This document shows positions 1 to 8,808 of a stretch of DNA of 37,662 nucleotides, piece after piece. The position numbers and the translations under genes are program-made. Within the stretch, counting starts at the first letter, position 1, and the number at the start of each line of letters is the position of its first letter. The DNA lies in contig CALWET010000024.1 in NCBI GenBank assembly GCA_944377385.1, positions 1 through 37,662 of the forward strand, read 5' to 3'. The stretch is from an uncultured Lachnospiraceae bacterium (GTDB taxonomy: Bacteria > Bacillota > Clostridia > Lachnospirales > Lachnospiraceae). Under the pieces are notes generated by a model. That model saw only the letters and a program-made list of their open reading frames with translations. It was not told the origin of the DNA and did no database searches.

Positions 1-956
1 ATCAGGCTGCCCACGGGAGCAAAGCCTATGTTCACTCCGGTAAGGAACAGTACGAGGCCTATGTAGGTATAGATAAAGCCTATGCTTATCTTCAGCAGCT
101 GCCTGCGGCGGTAGTACCGTGATGAGAGCTGAAATACCAGAAATGCAGCCATGACCGGCAGCAGGCTTATAAGGACCTCCAGGGCATAATGGGGCAGAGC
201 CTTTATAAAGTAAAAGGCCACATCGTGAGTCGTGCTTATGTCCACGATCTCCACTGCCTCGTACAGGGCCTCGGAGGGATTATAAAAGATGCCTAAAAGC
301 AGGACCATGAGTATGGGTCCGATACTGCAAAGAGCCACCAGCCCGAAGCTGTCGCTGCTTCCGTCCTTGTCGCTCCTTTTTGAGGACAGGCCAATGCCTA
401 TGGCCATGATAAAGGGGACCGTCATGGGGCCTGTGGTGACACCGCCGGCATCAAAGGCCACTGCGATGAATTCAGAGGGAGCAAAGGCTGATATGATAAA
501 GAGCGCTGCATACAGCAGCGTGAGCATCCTTGAAAGGCTGATGCGAAGCATGATCCTGAGGACTGCCACTATCATGAAAAGCCCTACGCCTATGGCTACG
601 GACCATATGATCACGCTGTTTGGTATGGAGGCCACCTGCTCTGCCAGCACCTGGAGATCAGGCTCGGATATCGTTATGACGGTGCCGACTAAAAAACAGG
701 CAGCCACGATAAAGAGCAGGCTCCTTGCAGAGGAGAGGCGTCCGCCTATGCCCTGCCCCAGGGGAGTCATGGACATTTCAGCTCCGAGCTGAAAAAAGCC
801 CATGCCTATGATCAGAAACAGTGCTCCACATATGAACAGAGACAGCGTGCCTATCTTTACCGGCACCAGTGTAAAGCAAAGAAGCAGCACTATACAGCTT
901 ATGGGCAGTACGCTTGCCAGGGATTCGGATATTTTTTCTTTTAGCTTATCATTCAT
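1..956 (-). CDS. DUF1538 family membrane protein (partial, C-terminus beyond window)
   Basis: Translating the minus strand from ATG at 956 gives 318 codons without a stop, running off the left edge. The product is a multi-pass membrane protein. Residues about 165-180 carry FDAGGVTTGPMT, followed by VPFIMAMGIG, and residue about 100 has the string ISEPDLQVLAEQV; both are typical of DUF1538. A second repeat begins near residue 250 and ends in LFLTGVNIGFAPVG at the window edge, so this is the long two-repeat form. The family is predicted to be an inner-membrane transporter-like protein with no established substrate. It is divergent from glnS. No clear Shine-Dalgarno sequence precedes the ATG, so the start is less certain than the frame. 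Confidence 0.82.
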   Translation of the reverse strand, partial: MNDKLKEKISESLASVLPISCIVLLLCFTLVPVKIGTLSLFICGALFLIIGMGFFQLGAEMSMTPLGQGIGGRLSSARSLLFIVAACFLVGTVITISEPDLQVLAEQVASIPNSVIIWSVAIGVGLFMIVAVLRIMLRISLSRMLTLLYAALFIISAFAPSEFIAVAFDAGGVTTGPMTVPFIMAIGIGLSSKRSDKDGSSDSFGLVALCSIGPILMVLLLGIFYNPSEALYEAVEIVDISTTHDVAFYFIKALPHYALEVLISLLPVMAAFLVFQLSSRYYRRRQLLKISIGFIYTYIGLVLFLTGVNIGFAPVGSL

Positions 957-1040
957 GAAAAAAGTCTAACATGTTTTTTCTTTTGCTGTAAATAAAAGGG
1001 TATAAATGTTTACAGAATATTCAGATATTGCCCTTATTTA

Positions 1041-1069
1041 TGGCAAAAGTAGGATTTCTGTGATATACT
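1041..1069 (+). promoter_or_regulatory. Putative promoter of glnS-rel operon (extended -10)
   Basis: TGATATACT at 1061-1069 is an extended -10 element (TGn plus TATACT). A weak -35-like TGGCAA lies 17 bases upstream at 1041-1046. The predicted start is near 1076, about 25 bases before the glnS ATG, whose ribosome binding site GGGGAG is at 1088-1093. No other signal is seen in the 145-base divergent gap. Confidence 0.45.
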
Positions 1070-1101
1070 TTGACACATAAATTAAATGGGGAGAGTGTAT
1101 T

Positions 1102-2811
1102 ATGGCAGACGAAAGCATAAAGAACGCAGGCGACGAAGAAGGGAAAAAAGAGGTCGTTTCAAAAAATTTCATAGAACGTGAGATAGACAAGGACCTTCAG
1201 GAGGGCGTCTATGATACTGTCCATACCAGATTTCCGCCGGAGCCGAACGGGTATCTGCATATAGGACATGCAAAGTCCATACTTCTCAATTACGGACTGG
1301 CCGAGGAATATGGAGGAAAGTTCAACCTCCGCTTTGATGATACCAATCCTACGAAGGAAAAAACGGAATATGTCAATGCCATCATAGAGGACGTAAAGTG
1401 GCTTGGAGCCGATTTTGAGGATAGGCTCTTTTTTGCATCGGATTATTTTGATGAGATGTATGAAAAGGCCGTTCTGCTGATAAAAAAGGGAAAGGCCTAT
1501 GTTTCAGATCTGAGCGCTGAGGAGATCAGGGCCTACAGGGGCGATTTCAATACTCCCGGCAAGGAGGACCCCGGCAGACAGAGGTCCATAGAGGAAAATC
1601 TGAGGCTCTTTACCGAGATGAAGGAAGGGAAATATGCCGACGGCGAGAAGGTGCTCAGGGCAAAGATAGATATGGCAGCGGGAAACATCAACATGCGTGA
1701 TCCAGTCATATACCGTATAGCCAGGCTGTCCCACCATAACACCGGAGACAAGTGGTGCATATATCCCATGTATGATTTTGCTCATCCCCTTGAGGATGCC
1801 ATAGAGGGTATAACCCACAGCATATGCACATTGGAGTTCGAGGACCACAGGCCTCTTTATGATTGGTTCGTGAGAGAGTGTGAATATCCCCATCCTCCCC
1901 GCCAGATAGAGTTTGCAAAGATGTATCTCACGAACGTGGTAACAGGGAAGAGATACATCAAGAAGCTGGTGGATGACGGCATAGTTGACGGCTGGGATGA
2001 TCCGAGGCTCGTGACCATAGCAGCCCTGAGGAGGAGAGGCTACACGCCCCAGTCCATAGCCAACTTTGTAAGGCTTGCAGGCATATCAAAGGCAGATTCC
2101 TCCTGTGACATGGACATGCTGGAATACTGCGTAAGGGATGACCTCAAGCTGAAAAAGGCCAGGATGATGGCTGTGCTCGATCCCCTCAAGCTGGTGATCG
2201 ATAACTATCCCGAGGATGCCACAGAGGAGCTTGAGATAGCAAACAATCTCGAGGTCCCTGAGATGGGCTCACGCAGGCTCAGCTTTTCAAGGGAGCTTTG
2301 GATAGAAAGGGAGGACTTTATGGAGGTTCCTCCTCACAAGTATTTCAGGCTGTTCCCCGGAAATGAGGTCAGGCTCATGGGAGCATATCTCGTAAGGTGC
2401 GTGGGCTGCGACAAGGACGAAGCTGGAAATGTCACCTGTGTGCATGCCGTATATGACCCACAAACACGTCTTGGAAATGCTCCCGATGGCAGGAAGGTCA
2501 AGGGGACCATTCACTGGGTGGACGCAAAAACAGCCTTCAAGGCTACGGTCAGGCTGTATGAAAGCCTTATAGACAGGGAAAAGGGCATGTTTGATGAAAA
2601 CGGAGCACTCAACCTCAATCCCAATTCGCTGACAGTGCTTTCAGACTGCTACCTGGAAAGGGAGCTTAGGGACGCAAAGCCCTATGACAGCTTCCAGTTT
2701 GTAAGGAATGGATATTTTACCGTGGATTCACACGATTCCAAGGAGGGAGAGCCCATATTCAATAGGATAGTAGGACTCAAGTCCTCATACAAGATGCCAA
2801 AGGATAAATGA
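1102..2811 (+). CDS. glnS: Glutaminyl-tRNA synthetase
   Basis: A class Ib aminoacyl-tRNA synthetase that charges tRNA-Gln directly. The HIGH signature is in [14 protein letters not shown] (HIGH at residues 53-56). The anticodon-binding beta-barrel region follows after about residue 340. The length of 569 aa fits GlnRS (E. coli about 554). The second signature, normally MSKRK, reads VVTGKR at residues 279-284, so the catalytic-loop Lys-Arg is kept while Met-Ser is replaced. GlnRS is not universal in Firmicutes, many of which use GatCAB transamidation; having glnS suggests direct charging here. A GGGGAG site sits 8 bases before ATG. The stop overlaps the start of rel by 4 bases (ATGA), indicating translational coupling. 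Confidence 0.96.
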   Translation: MADESIKNAGDEEGKKEVVSKNFIEREIDKDLQEGVYDTVHTRFPPEPNGYLHIGHAKSILLNYGLAEEYGGKFNLRFDDTNPTKEKTEYVNAIIEDVKWLGADFEDRLFFASDYFDEMYEKAVLLIKKGKAYVSDLSAEEIRAYRGDFNTPGKEDPGRQRSIEENLRLFTEMKEGKYADGEKVLRAKIDMAAGNINMRDPVIYRIARLSHHNTGDKWCIYPMYDFAHPLEDAIEGITHSICTLEFEDHRPLYDWFVRECEYPHPPRQIEFAKMYLTNVVTGKRYIKKLVDDGIVDGWDDPRLVTIAALRRRGYTPQSIANFVRLAGISKADSSCDMDMLEYCVRDDLKLKKARMMAVLDPLKLVIDNYPEDATEELEIANNLEVPEMGSRRLSFSRELWIEREDFMEVPPHKYFRLFPGNEVRLMGAYLVRCVGCDKDEAGNVTCVHAVYDPQTRLGNAPDGRKVKGTIHWVDAKTAFKATVRLYESLIDREKGMFDENGALNLNPNSLTVLSDCYLERELRDAKPYDSFQFVRNGYFTVDSHDSKEGEPIFNRIVGLKSSYKMPKDK

Positions 2812-5222
2812 TAAAAGAAGATACGAAAAACATAGCCTCTGAGGGGACCCAGGGACAGGCCATAGATATGGCCATGGAGCACAGAAGGGCCGGTATCCAG
2901 ACGGATATCGGTACTTTGGTTGCCCGTAATATGACTACGGATGACAAGCAGGGATCTGCCCTTGGAGAGAGGGACATTGAAGATCCTGCGCCCTTTACTC
3001 CGCCGGAGGAGCTTTTTGCCGAGCTGATAAAGACCATCCGCTACTATCATCCCTCAGAGGATACCGAGCTGATCAAAAAAGCCTATGAGGTGGCAAAGGA
3101 GCAGCACAAGGATCAGAAGAGACGTTCAGGTGAGCCTTATATCATCCATCCCCTCTGTGTGGGCATCATACTCGCAGACCTGGAGATGGACAAGGAGACC
3201 ATAGCTGCGGCCCTGCTCCATGACGTGGTGGAGGATACGGGCATGGAGCTTTCCGAGGTGGAGGCCCAGTTCGGCAGGGAGATAGCGAACCTGGTGGATG
3301 GAGTCACAAAGCTGACCCAGCTCAATTATGACAAGGACAAGATAGAGATGCAGGCCGAGAACCTGAGGAAGATGTTCCTGGCCATGGCAAAGGATATAAG
3401 AGTCATACTCATAAAGCTGGCGGACAGGCTGCATAATCTCCGTACTCTTCAGTATCAGTCCCATGAAAAACAGCTGGAAAAGGCCAGAGAGACCCTGGAC
3501 ATTTATTCGCCCATAGCTGACAGGCTCGGTATCAGCAAGCTGAAGATCGAGCTGGATGACCTTTCCCTTAAATACCTCAAGCCGGATGTGTATTATGATC
3601 TGGCGGAAAAGATCTCCCTGAAAAAGGACGAGAGGGAGGAATTCATCTCATCCATAGTAAATGAGGTATCCAGGAACATGGCTGATGCCGACATAAAGGC
3701 TCAGGTCGTCGGCAGGGTAAAGCATTTCTTCAGCATCTATAAAAAGATGGTGAATCAGCAAAAGACCCTGGATCAGATCTATGATCTGTTTGCAGTACGC
3801 ATACTGGTGGACAATGTAAAGGACTGCTATGCAGCCCTTGGCGTCATACACGAGCTTTATAAGCCCATACCCGGAAGGTTCAAGGATTATATAGCCATGC
3901 CAAAGCCGAATATGTATCAGTCCCTGCATACCACCCTCATAGGAAAGAAGGGAACTCCCTTTGAGGTACAGATACGTACCTATGAGATGCACCGCATAGC
4001 TGAGTACGGTATCGCAGCTCACTGGAAATACAAGGAGGTGGGCTCGGGACAGAAGGCCTCCAGCGCAGAGGATGAAAAGATGAGCTGGCTGAGGCAGGTG
4101 CTGGAATGGCAGAGGGATACGGACGATTCCAAGGAATTCCTGAAGATGGTAAAGTCCGACTTTGACCTCTTCACCGATGAGGTCTACTGCTTCACGCCCA
4201 CGGGAGACGTAAAGCATCTTCCAAAGGGCTCCACTCCAATAGATTTTGCCTATAACATACATTCTGCCGTAGGCAACAAGATGGTAGGAGCCAGAGTCAA
4301 CGGAAAGCTGGTACCAATAGATTATGAGATACATAACGGTGATCAGATAGAGATAGTCACCTCCCAGAATTCCAGAGGCCCAAGCCGTGACTGGCTGTCC
4401 ATAGTCCGGTCCACCCAGGCAAAGAACAAGATAAATGCCTGGTTCAAGACAGAGCGCAAGGAGGACAACATAGTCCGGGGAAAGGAGATGCTTGAGAAAT
4501 ACTGCAAGCAGAAGTCCCTGAGCTACAGCGAGCTTACAAAGCCTGAGTATGTGGAGGGTGTGCTGAGGCGTTATGCCTTAAAGGATTGGAATGCAGCCCT
4601 GGCCTCGGTGGGCCATGGCGGGCTCAAGGAATCCCAGGTGGTCAACAAGCTCCTTGAGACCAAGCAGAAATCCGACAAAAAGAATATGACCGATGCTGAT
4701 GTCCTGAAGTCGGCCAACATGGCTGAAAATCAGGAGATCTCAAATCCCACCGTCAAGAAAAATCAAAAGGGCGGGATAGTGGTAAAGGGCATACACGATG
4801 TGGCCGTACGCTATGCCCACTGCTGCAACCCTGTCCCCGGGGATGAGATCGTGGGCTTTGTTACCAGGGGCAGAGGCATAACCATACACAGGACGGATTG
4901 CATCAATATGATGAATCTGCCTGAGGATGAGCGGAACAGGCTCATCGAGGCTGAATGGCAGCAGACAGAGGGAGTAAAGGAGACCTATTCCACAGAGATA
5001 AAGGTCTACTGCAACAACAGGCTTGGCCTCATCGTTGACATATCCAGGATATTCACAGAGGCAAAGATAGACATCACAAGCATAAATCTAAAGACTGCAA
5101 AGAACGGCACGGCCACGCTGGTCCTGACCTTTGACATACACGGAAAGGACGAGCTTATAAAGCTTACCGACAAGATAAGGAGCGTGGAAGGAGTGCTGGA
5201 TATCGGGAGGACAGCAGGATGA
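2808..5222 (+). CDS. rel: Bifunctional (p)ppGpp synthetase/hydrolase Rel
   Basis: A stringent-response enzyme that makes and degrades (p)ppGpp on ribosomes. The domain order is complete: an N-terminal HD hydrolase ([12 protein letters not shown] at residues 138-139), a synthetase domain ([20 protein letters not shown]), a TGS domain starting at [16 protein letters not shown], a Cys-His region ([16 protein letters not shown]) and a C-terminal ACT domain. The synthetase loop carries the RxKD form (RFKD), the signature of bifunctional Rel rather than monofunctional RelA. At 804 aa it has about 60 residues before the conserved [10 protein letters not shown] that most homologues lack. The ATG at 2808 has an AGGA only 3 bases away, so a start at Met21 (2868) or Met42 (2931) is possible. 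It overlaps glnS and the next gene by 4 bases each. Confidence 0.96.
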   Translation: MIKEDTKNIASEGTQGQAIDMAMEHRRAGIQTDIGTLVARNMTTDDKQGSALGERDIEDPAPFTPPEELFAELIKTIRYYHPSEDTELIKKAYEVAKEQHKDQKRRSGEPYIIHPLCVGIILADLEMDKETIAAALLHDVVEDTGMELSEVEAQFGREIANLVDGVTKLTQLNYDKDKIEMQAENLRKMFLAMAKDIRVILIKLADRLHNLRTLQYQSHEKQLEKARETLDIYSPIADRLGISKLKIELDDLSLKYLKPDVYYDLAEKISLKKDEREEFISSIVNEVSRNMADADIKAQVVGRVKHFFSIYKKMVNQQKTLDQIYDLFAVRILVDNVKDCYAALGVIHELYKPIPGRFKDYIAMPKPNMYQSLHTTLIGKKGTPFEVQIRTYEMHRIAEYGIAAHWKYKEVGSGQKASSAEDEKMSWLRQVLEWQRDTDDSKEFLKMVKSDFDLFTDEVYCFTPTGDVKHLPKGSTPIDFAYNIHSAVGNKMVGARVNGKLVPIDYEIHNGDQIEIVTSQNSRGPSRDWLSIVRSTQAKNKINAWFKTERKEDNIVRGKEMLEKYCKQKSLSYSELTKPEYVEGVLRRYALKDWNAALASVGHGGLKESQVVNKLLETKQKSDKKNMTDADVLKSANMAENQEISNPTVKKNQKGGIVVKGIHDVAVRYAHCCNPVPGDEIVGFVTRGRGITIHRTDCINMMNLPEDERNRLIEAEWQQTEGVKETYSTEIKVYCNNRLGLIVDISRIFTEAKIDITSINLKTAKNGTATLVLTFDIHGKDELIKLTDKIRSVEGVLDIGRTAG

Positions 5223-5857
5223 GTCCGGATGTAAGGCTGCTTTGCGTAGGAGTTATGGCAGAAAACTGCTATATATATCATGACCGTGAAAATGGCCGCA
5301 GCTCATGCCTGATCATAGATCCGGGAGATGAGGCCCAGAGGATCAGCCGGGAGCTCGAGAAGCTGGAGCTTGAGCCTGAGGCGATACTGCTGAGCCATGG
5401 ACATTTTGATCATATATCAGCAGTGCCGGGGCTCAGGGAGATATATCCCGGTCTGCCAGTGTATGCGATGAAGCAGGAGCTGAAGCTTCTTTCAGAGCCT
5501 GGACTGAACCTGTCAGGAAGATATACTGAGGAGATCAGGCTTTGTGATGTAACTGAGCTCTGCGACGGGCAAAGCCTTGAGCTTGCCGGGCTCAGGCTCA
5601 GAGCCATATGGACTCCGGGGCATACGGCAGGAAGCTGCTGCTACTATGATGAGGAGCATGGGATCCTTTTTTCCGGAGACACGCTTTTTTGCTGCTCCTA
5701 CGGAAGGACGGATCTGCCGACCGGATCTGATGCCGATATCATAAGGAGCATCAGAGAAAGGCTGCTGGTGCTTCCGGAGGAGGTAAAGGTCTATCCGGGG
5801 CATGAGGAAAGCAGCACCATAGGGTATGAGAGGAGATATAATCCCCTGAGCTGCTGA
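5219..5857 (+). CDS. Metallo-beta-lactamase-fold hydrolase (glyoxalase II-like)
   Basis: A 212-aa single-domain MBL-fold protein. The metal-binding motif is SHGHFDH (His60, His62, Asp64, His65). Further metal ligands are expected in TPGHTAGS and SGDTLF, and the C-terminal VYPGHEESSTIGYE matches the glyoxalase II/YcbL type. Proteins of this family commonly hydrolyse thioesters such as S-lactoylglutathione analogues, but the substrate cannot be read from sequence. It starts inside the rel stop (ATGA overlap), with GGGAGG upstream, and is followed by hemZ after 24 bases. The rel-MBL-hemZ order is, to my knowledge, common in Lachnospiraceae. Confidence 0.9.
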   Translation: MSPDVRLLCVGVMAENCYIYHDRENGRSSCLIIDPGDEAQRISRELEKLELEPEAILLSHGHFDHISAVPGLREIYPGLPVYAMKQELKLLSEPGLNLSGRYTEEIRLCDVTELCDGQSLELAGLRLRAIWTPGHTAGSCCYYDEEHGILFSGDTLFCCSYGRTDLPTGSDADIIRSIRERLLVLPEEVKVYPGHEESSTIGYERRYNPLSC

Positions 5858-5881
5858 TGAAAGGGAATGGAAGCATAAAAT

Positions 5882-7432
5882 ATGATCTCTCTTATTTTGA
5901 CAGAGGATTTTTCGTTTGAGCAGGACCTGAGGGAGCTTTGTCAGGCGTTTTTTCCGGGCGAGACCTTTATCCACAAGGAGGATGAGGCCTCGCTCCTTTG
6001 CGTACGTGCAGATAACAGCAGTCTGAGCCTTGTTTGCGGTCCGGAGCTTAGAGAACGGGCAGAAAGTGCAAAAAACACGGAGATCCGTGGAGGAGTGCCT
6101 TTGTGCCTTGAGACAGCCTATGTGCTTACGGGAGATCGGAGTAAAGATAAGTCGATGCTTAAAAAAAGGCTTTATTCTATGCTTTCCGGGCTTACGGGCA
6201 GGGAGCTGCCCTGGGGAGATCTGACGGGTATAAGGCCAGTTAAGCTCTATGAAAATTCCTTCAGGGAGACAGGAGATGCAAGGGAGACGGAAAGGCGGCT
6301 AAAGGAGCTTTATCTAATATCAGATGAAAAGCTTGGACTGCTTTCTGAAACGGCGGCTGTGGAAAGGGAGGCCCTTTCTGGCCTTGAATATGAGGATGGC
6401 TTCAGCCTTTATGTAGGCGTACCCTTTTGCCCCAGCACCTGTCTTTACTGCAGCTTTACCTCAAATCCCATAGAGCGCTTCAGAAACAGGATCGGGGAGT
6501 ATCTTGAGGCCCTGAGGCTTGAGCTCAGGCTCATAAGAGAGCTTCAGCTTGGAGCCTGCGGCGGTGAAAAGGGTCCCCTTTTCGGAAAGCAGCTTCAGAC
6601 CATATACGTAGGAGGAGGGACTCCGACCTCACTTTCTGCAGAAGAGCTTTCAAGGCTTCTTTCAATGCTGGAGGAGGAGCTGGATCTTGGATCTTTAAGA
6701 GAGCTTACGGTGGAGGCAGGCAGGCCTGACAGCATAGACAGGCAAAAGCTCAGGGCCCTCAGGAATCACGGAGTGGGACGCATAAGCATAAATCCCCAGA
6801 CCATGAATGACAGGACCCTGAGACTGATAGGGCGCAGACATACCGCAGAGGATGTGGAAAGGGCCTTTTATATGGCCCGGGACGAGGGCTTTTGCGACAT
6901 AAACATGGATATCATCATGGGGCTTCCAGAGGAGGATATAAGTGATGTGGAGCATACCCTTTCCTGCATAAGGAGGTTTTCTCCCGAGAGCCTGACAGTA
7001 CATGCCTTATTCGTAAAAAGAGCAGCCAGGCTGAGCACGGAGGGACTGGCCTACAGCGGCCTGAGCAGAGCAGGAGAGGTGGATGCAGGAAGGATGATAG
7101 AGATGGGCAGGCAGTGCTCGAGAAAGCTTGACATGCGACCCTATTATCTGTACAGGCAAAAGAACATGGCAGGGAACCAGGAAAATGTAGGCTACAGCCT
7201 GTCCGGCAGGGAAAACCTGTATAACATACTCATGATGGAGGAAAAGCATACCGTCGTAGGCATAGGAGCCGGCTCAACGACAAAGCTTGTCCTGAAAAAT
7301 GAGGACCCCTCCCTGTGCGCAGGAAATGAAAACAGGGTGGAGCGCCATGAAAACATCAAAAACGTGGAGATATATCTGGAGCGCTTTACGGATATGCTGA
7401 AAAAGAAAAAGGCCTTCTTGACAGAAAAATGA
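5882..7432 (+). CDS. hemZ: Oxygen-independent coproporphyrinogen III oxidase family, HemZ-type radical SAM protein
   Basis: A 516-aa radical SAM enzyme of the HemZ/HemN group. The [4Fe-4S]-binding motif CPSTCLYC puts Cys at residues 183, 187 and 190. Downstream are the glycine-rich SAM motif YVGGGTPTSLS and a conserved NMDIIMGLPEE segment. The N-terminal 170 residues are the HemZ-specific extension, including GDLTGIRPVK. The family is assigned to anaerobic decarboxylation of coproporphyrinogen III, but some HemN-like proteins have other roles (HemW, for example), so activity is inferred. No other haem genes are nearby. The promoter of the pheST transcript lies in the last codons of this gene. 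Confidence 0.92.
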   Translation: MISLILTEDFSFEQDLRELCQAFFPGETFIHKEDEASLLCVRADNSSLSLVCGPELRERAESAKNTEIRGGVPLCLETAYVLTGDRSKDKSMLKKRLYSMLSGLTGRELPWGDLTGIRPVKLYENSFRETGDARETERRLKELYLISDEKLGLLSETAAVEREALSGLEYEDGFSLYVGVPFCPSTCLYCSFTSNPIERFRNRIGEYLEALRLELRLIRELQLGACGGEKGPLFGKQLQTIYVGGGTPTSLSAEELSRLLSMLEEELDLGSLRELTVEAGRPDSIDRQKLRALRNHGVGRISINPQTMNDRTLRLIGRRHTAEDVERAFYMARDEGFCDINMDIIMGLPEEDISDVEHTLSCIRRFSPESLTVHALFVKRAARLSTEGLAYSGLSRAGEVDAGRMIEMGRQCSRKLDMRPYYLYRQKNMAGNQENVGYSLSGRENLYNILMMEEKHTVVGIGAGSTTKLVLKNEDPSLCAGNENRVERHENIKNVEIYLERFTDMLKKKKAFLTEK

Positions 7433-7446
7433 CTTAGTGCTAAATT
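7418..7446 (+). promoter_or_regulatory. Promoter of the pheST T-box transcript
   Basis: A perfect -35 TTGACA at 7418-7423 is followed after exactly 17 bases by TAAATT at 7441-7446. The -35 lies inside the 3' end of hemZ (stop 7430-7432). The predicted start is near 7453, about 20 bases before the base of T-box stem I. Confidence 0.65.
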
Positions 7447-7452
7447 TTAAAT

Positions 7453-7754
7453 ACTAATGCTGAATATCAAAGGCTGTGAAGATGCACAGTAGCTCCCATG
7501 TATGTCATGAGAGAGGCGGGCCATGGCTGAGAGCCTGCTGACCAAGGCATGGGATGTGAAATTCACATCGGAGCCGCGGCGCTGAAATCCTTATGACGGA
7601 GTCTAAGCGTCGACGCAGCTGCACGTTACGCAGAAAAGAGTGCCTGTGCATGCAGGCCATCCATGGAGCTCATGATCTGTGAGCCGGAGGCCTTCAGTTC
7701 AGGAATAAGGGTGGTACCGCGAGCCTTCGTCCCTTTTGGGATGGGGGCTTTTTT
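7453..7754 (+). promoter_or_regulatory. T-box leader (tRNA-Phe sensing) upstream of pheST
   Basis: This fills most of the 341-base gap between hemZ and pheS. Stem I can be drawn: GGCT (7472-7475) with AGCC (7572-7575), GATG (7481-7484) with CATC (7566-7569), and CCCATG (7495-7500) with CATGGG (7548-7553). The specifier loop has AGTA (7488-7491) opposite GTGAA (7556-7560), then A and the specifier TTC at 7562-7564, a Phe codon. Distal AGAGAG and GGCTGAGAGCC elements are present. The T-box core AAGGGTGGTACCGCG is at 7707-7721, and its TGGT (7712-7715) can pair with the ACCA end of tRNA-Phe. By family knowledge, uncharged tRNA-Phe stabilises the antiterminator and lets RNA polymerase read into pheST. 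Confidence 0.95.
7722..7754 (+). terminator. T-box intrinsic terminator
   Basis: A 12-bp stem (with G-U pairs) is formed by 7722-7733 and 7738-7749 around a TTTT loop, followed by a T-run to 7754. Its 5' arm directly follows the T-box sequence, so terminator and antiterminator are mutually exclusive. Confidence 0.9.
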
Positions 7755-7773
7755 ATTTCGGAGGAGAAAATCT

Positions 7774-8793
7774 ATGAATGAACAGTTAGCAAGGATAGTG
7801 CAGGAGGCCGAGGAAAGGCTTGGGGCCTGCGGAAGCCAGGCAGAGTTAAGCGAGATCAAGGTGGCATATCTCGGGAAAAAAGGAGAGATCACTCAGCTCA
7901 TGAAGGGAATGAAGGATCTGTCTCCTGAGGAGAGGCCTGCCTTTGGACAGCTGGTGAATGATGCCAGGGCCAGGGTAGAGGAGGCCATAGAAAAGGCTGC
8001 CGCTTCCATGAAAAGCCTCGAGAGGGAGCGCAGATTCAAGGAAGAAGAGATAGATGTGACCCTTCCTGCAAAGAAGCTCAGGATAGGACACAGCCATCCC
8101 TGCCAGAGGGCTCTGGACGAGATGGAGAGGATCTTTGTCGGCATGGGCTATGAGGTCATAGAGGGCCCTGAGATAGAGTATCAGGACTATAATTTCACAA
8201 AGCTCAATATACCTGAGGGGCATCCGGCCAGGGACGAGCAGGATACCTTTTACATAACGGATCAGATACTGCTGCGCAGCCAGACTTCGCCCGTACAGGC
8301 CAGGACCATGGAAAAGGGCAAGCTGCCGATCAGGATGATCTCTCCCGGCAGGGTATTCCGTTCCGACAGCATAGATGCGACTCACAGCCCCTCATTCCAT
8401 CAGGTGGAGGGCCTGGCCGTGGACAAGCATATAACCATGACTGATCTCAAGGGCACTCTGACTGAGTTTGCAAAGGAGCTCTTTGGAGAGGACACCAAGA
8501 CCAGATTCAGGCCCCATCATTTTAATTTCACTGAGCCCTCGGCTGAGATGGACGTGAGCTGCTTCAAGTGTCACGGCAAGGGCTGCCGCTTCTGTAAGGG
8601 AGAGGGCTGGATAGAGATACTGGGCTGCGGTATGGTACATCCCAATGTGCTTGAGATGTGCGGTATAGATTCAAGGGAGTATACAGGCTTTGCCTTTGGA
8701 GTAGGCCTGGAGAGGATAGCCCTGCTCAAGTATGAGATAGACGATATGAGACTGCTTTATGAAAATGACCAGCGTTTCCTGGATCAGTTCTGA
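7774..8793 (+). CDS. pheS: Phenylalanyl-tRNA synthetase alpha subunit
   Basis: A class II synthetase catalytic subunit that forms an alpha2-beta2 enzyme with PheT. The start at 7774 is chosen because GGAGGAG lies just upstream and the protein begins MNEQLARIVQEAEERL, giving the usual 339 aa; an upstream in-frame ATG at 7663 lies inside the T-box and is rejected. The N-terminal 90 residues are the coiled-coil tRNA-binding region. The catalytic core includes GRVFRSDSIDATHSPSFHQ (motif 2 area) and FAFGVGLERIALLKY (motif 3). A four-Cys element (CFKCHGKGCRFCKGEGW), found in a subset of PheS proteins, may bind zinc. It is followed by pheT after 15 bases. Confidence 0.98.
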   Translation: MNEQLARIVQEAEERLGACGSQAELSEIKVAYLGKKGEITQLMKGMKDLSPEERPAFGQLVNDARARVEEAIEKAAASMKSLERERRFKEEEIDVTLPAKKLRIGHSHPCQRALDEMERIFVGMGYEVIEGPEIEYQDYNFTKLNIPEGHPARDEQDTFYITDQILLRSQTSPVQARTMEKGKLPIRMISPGRVFRSDSIDATHSPSFHQVEGLAVDKHITMTDLKGTLTEFAKELFGEDTKTRFRPHHFNFTEPSAEMDVSCFKCHGKGCRFCKGEGWIEILGCGMVHPNVLEMCGIDSREYTGFAFGVGLERIALLKYEIDDMRLLYENDQRFLDQF

Positions 8794-8808
8794 TGGGAGG
8801 ATACAGAT

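Noticed and set aside
289..792. 167-codon plus-strand frame opposite the DUF1538 gene
   Set aside because: Met/Ser/Pro-rich shadow composition; the minus-strand DUF1538 motifs are convincing.
3648..4334. 228-codon minus-strand frame inside rel
   Set aside because: A shadow of the Rel synthetase and TGS domains; no ribosome binding site or domain.
7663..7773. Longer pheS starting at ATG 7663
   Set aside because: This region is the T-box antiterminator/terminator. The ATG at 7774 has the ribosome binding site and the conserved PheS N-terminus.
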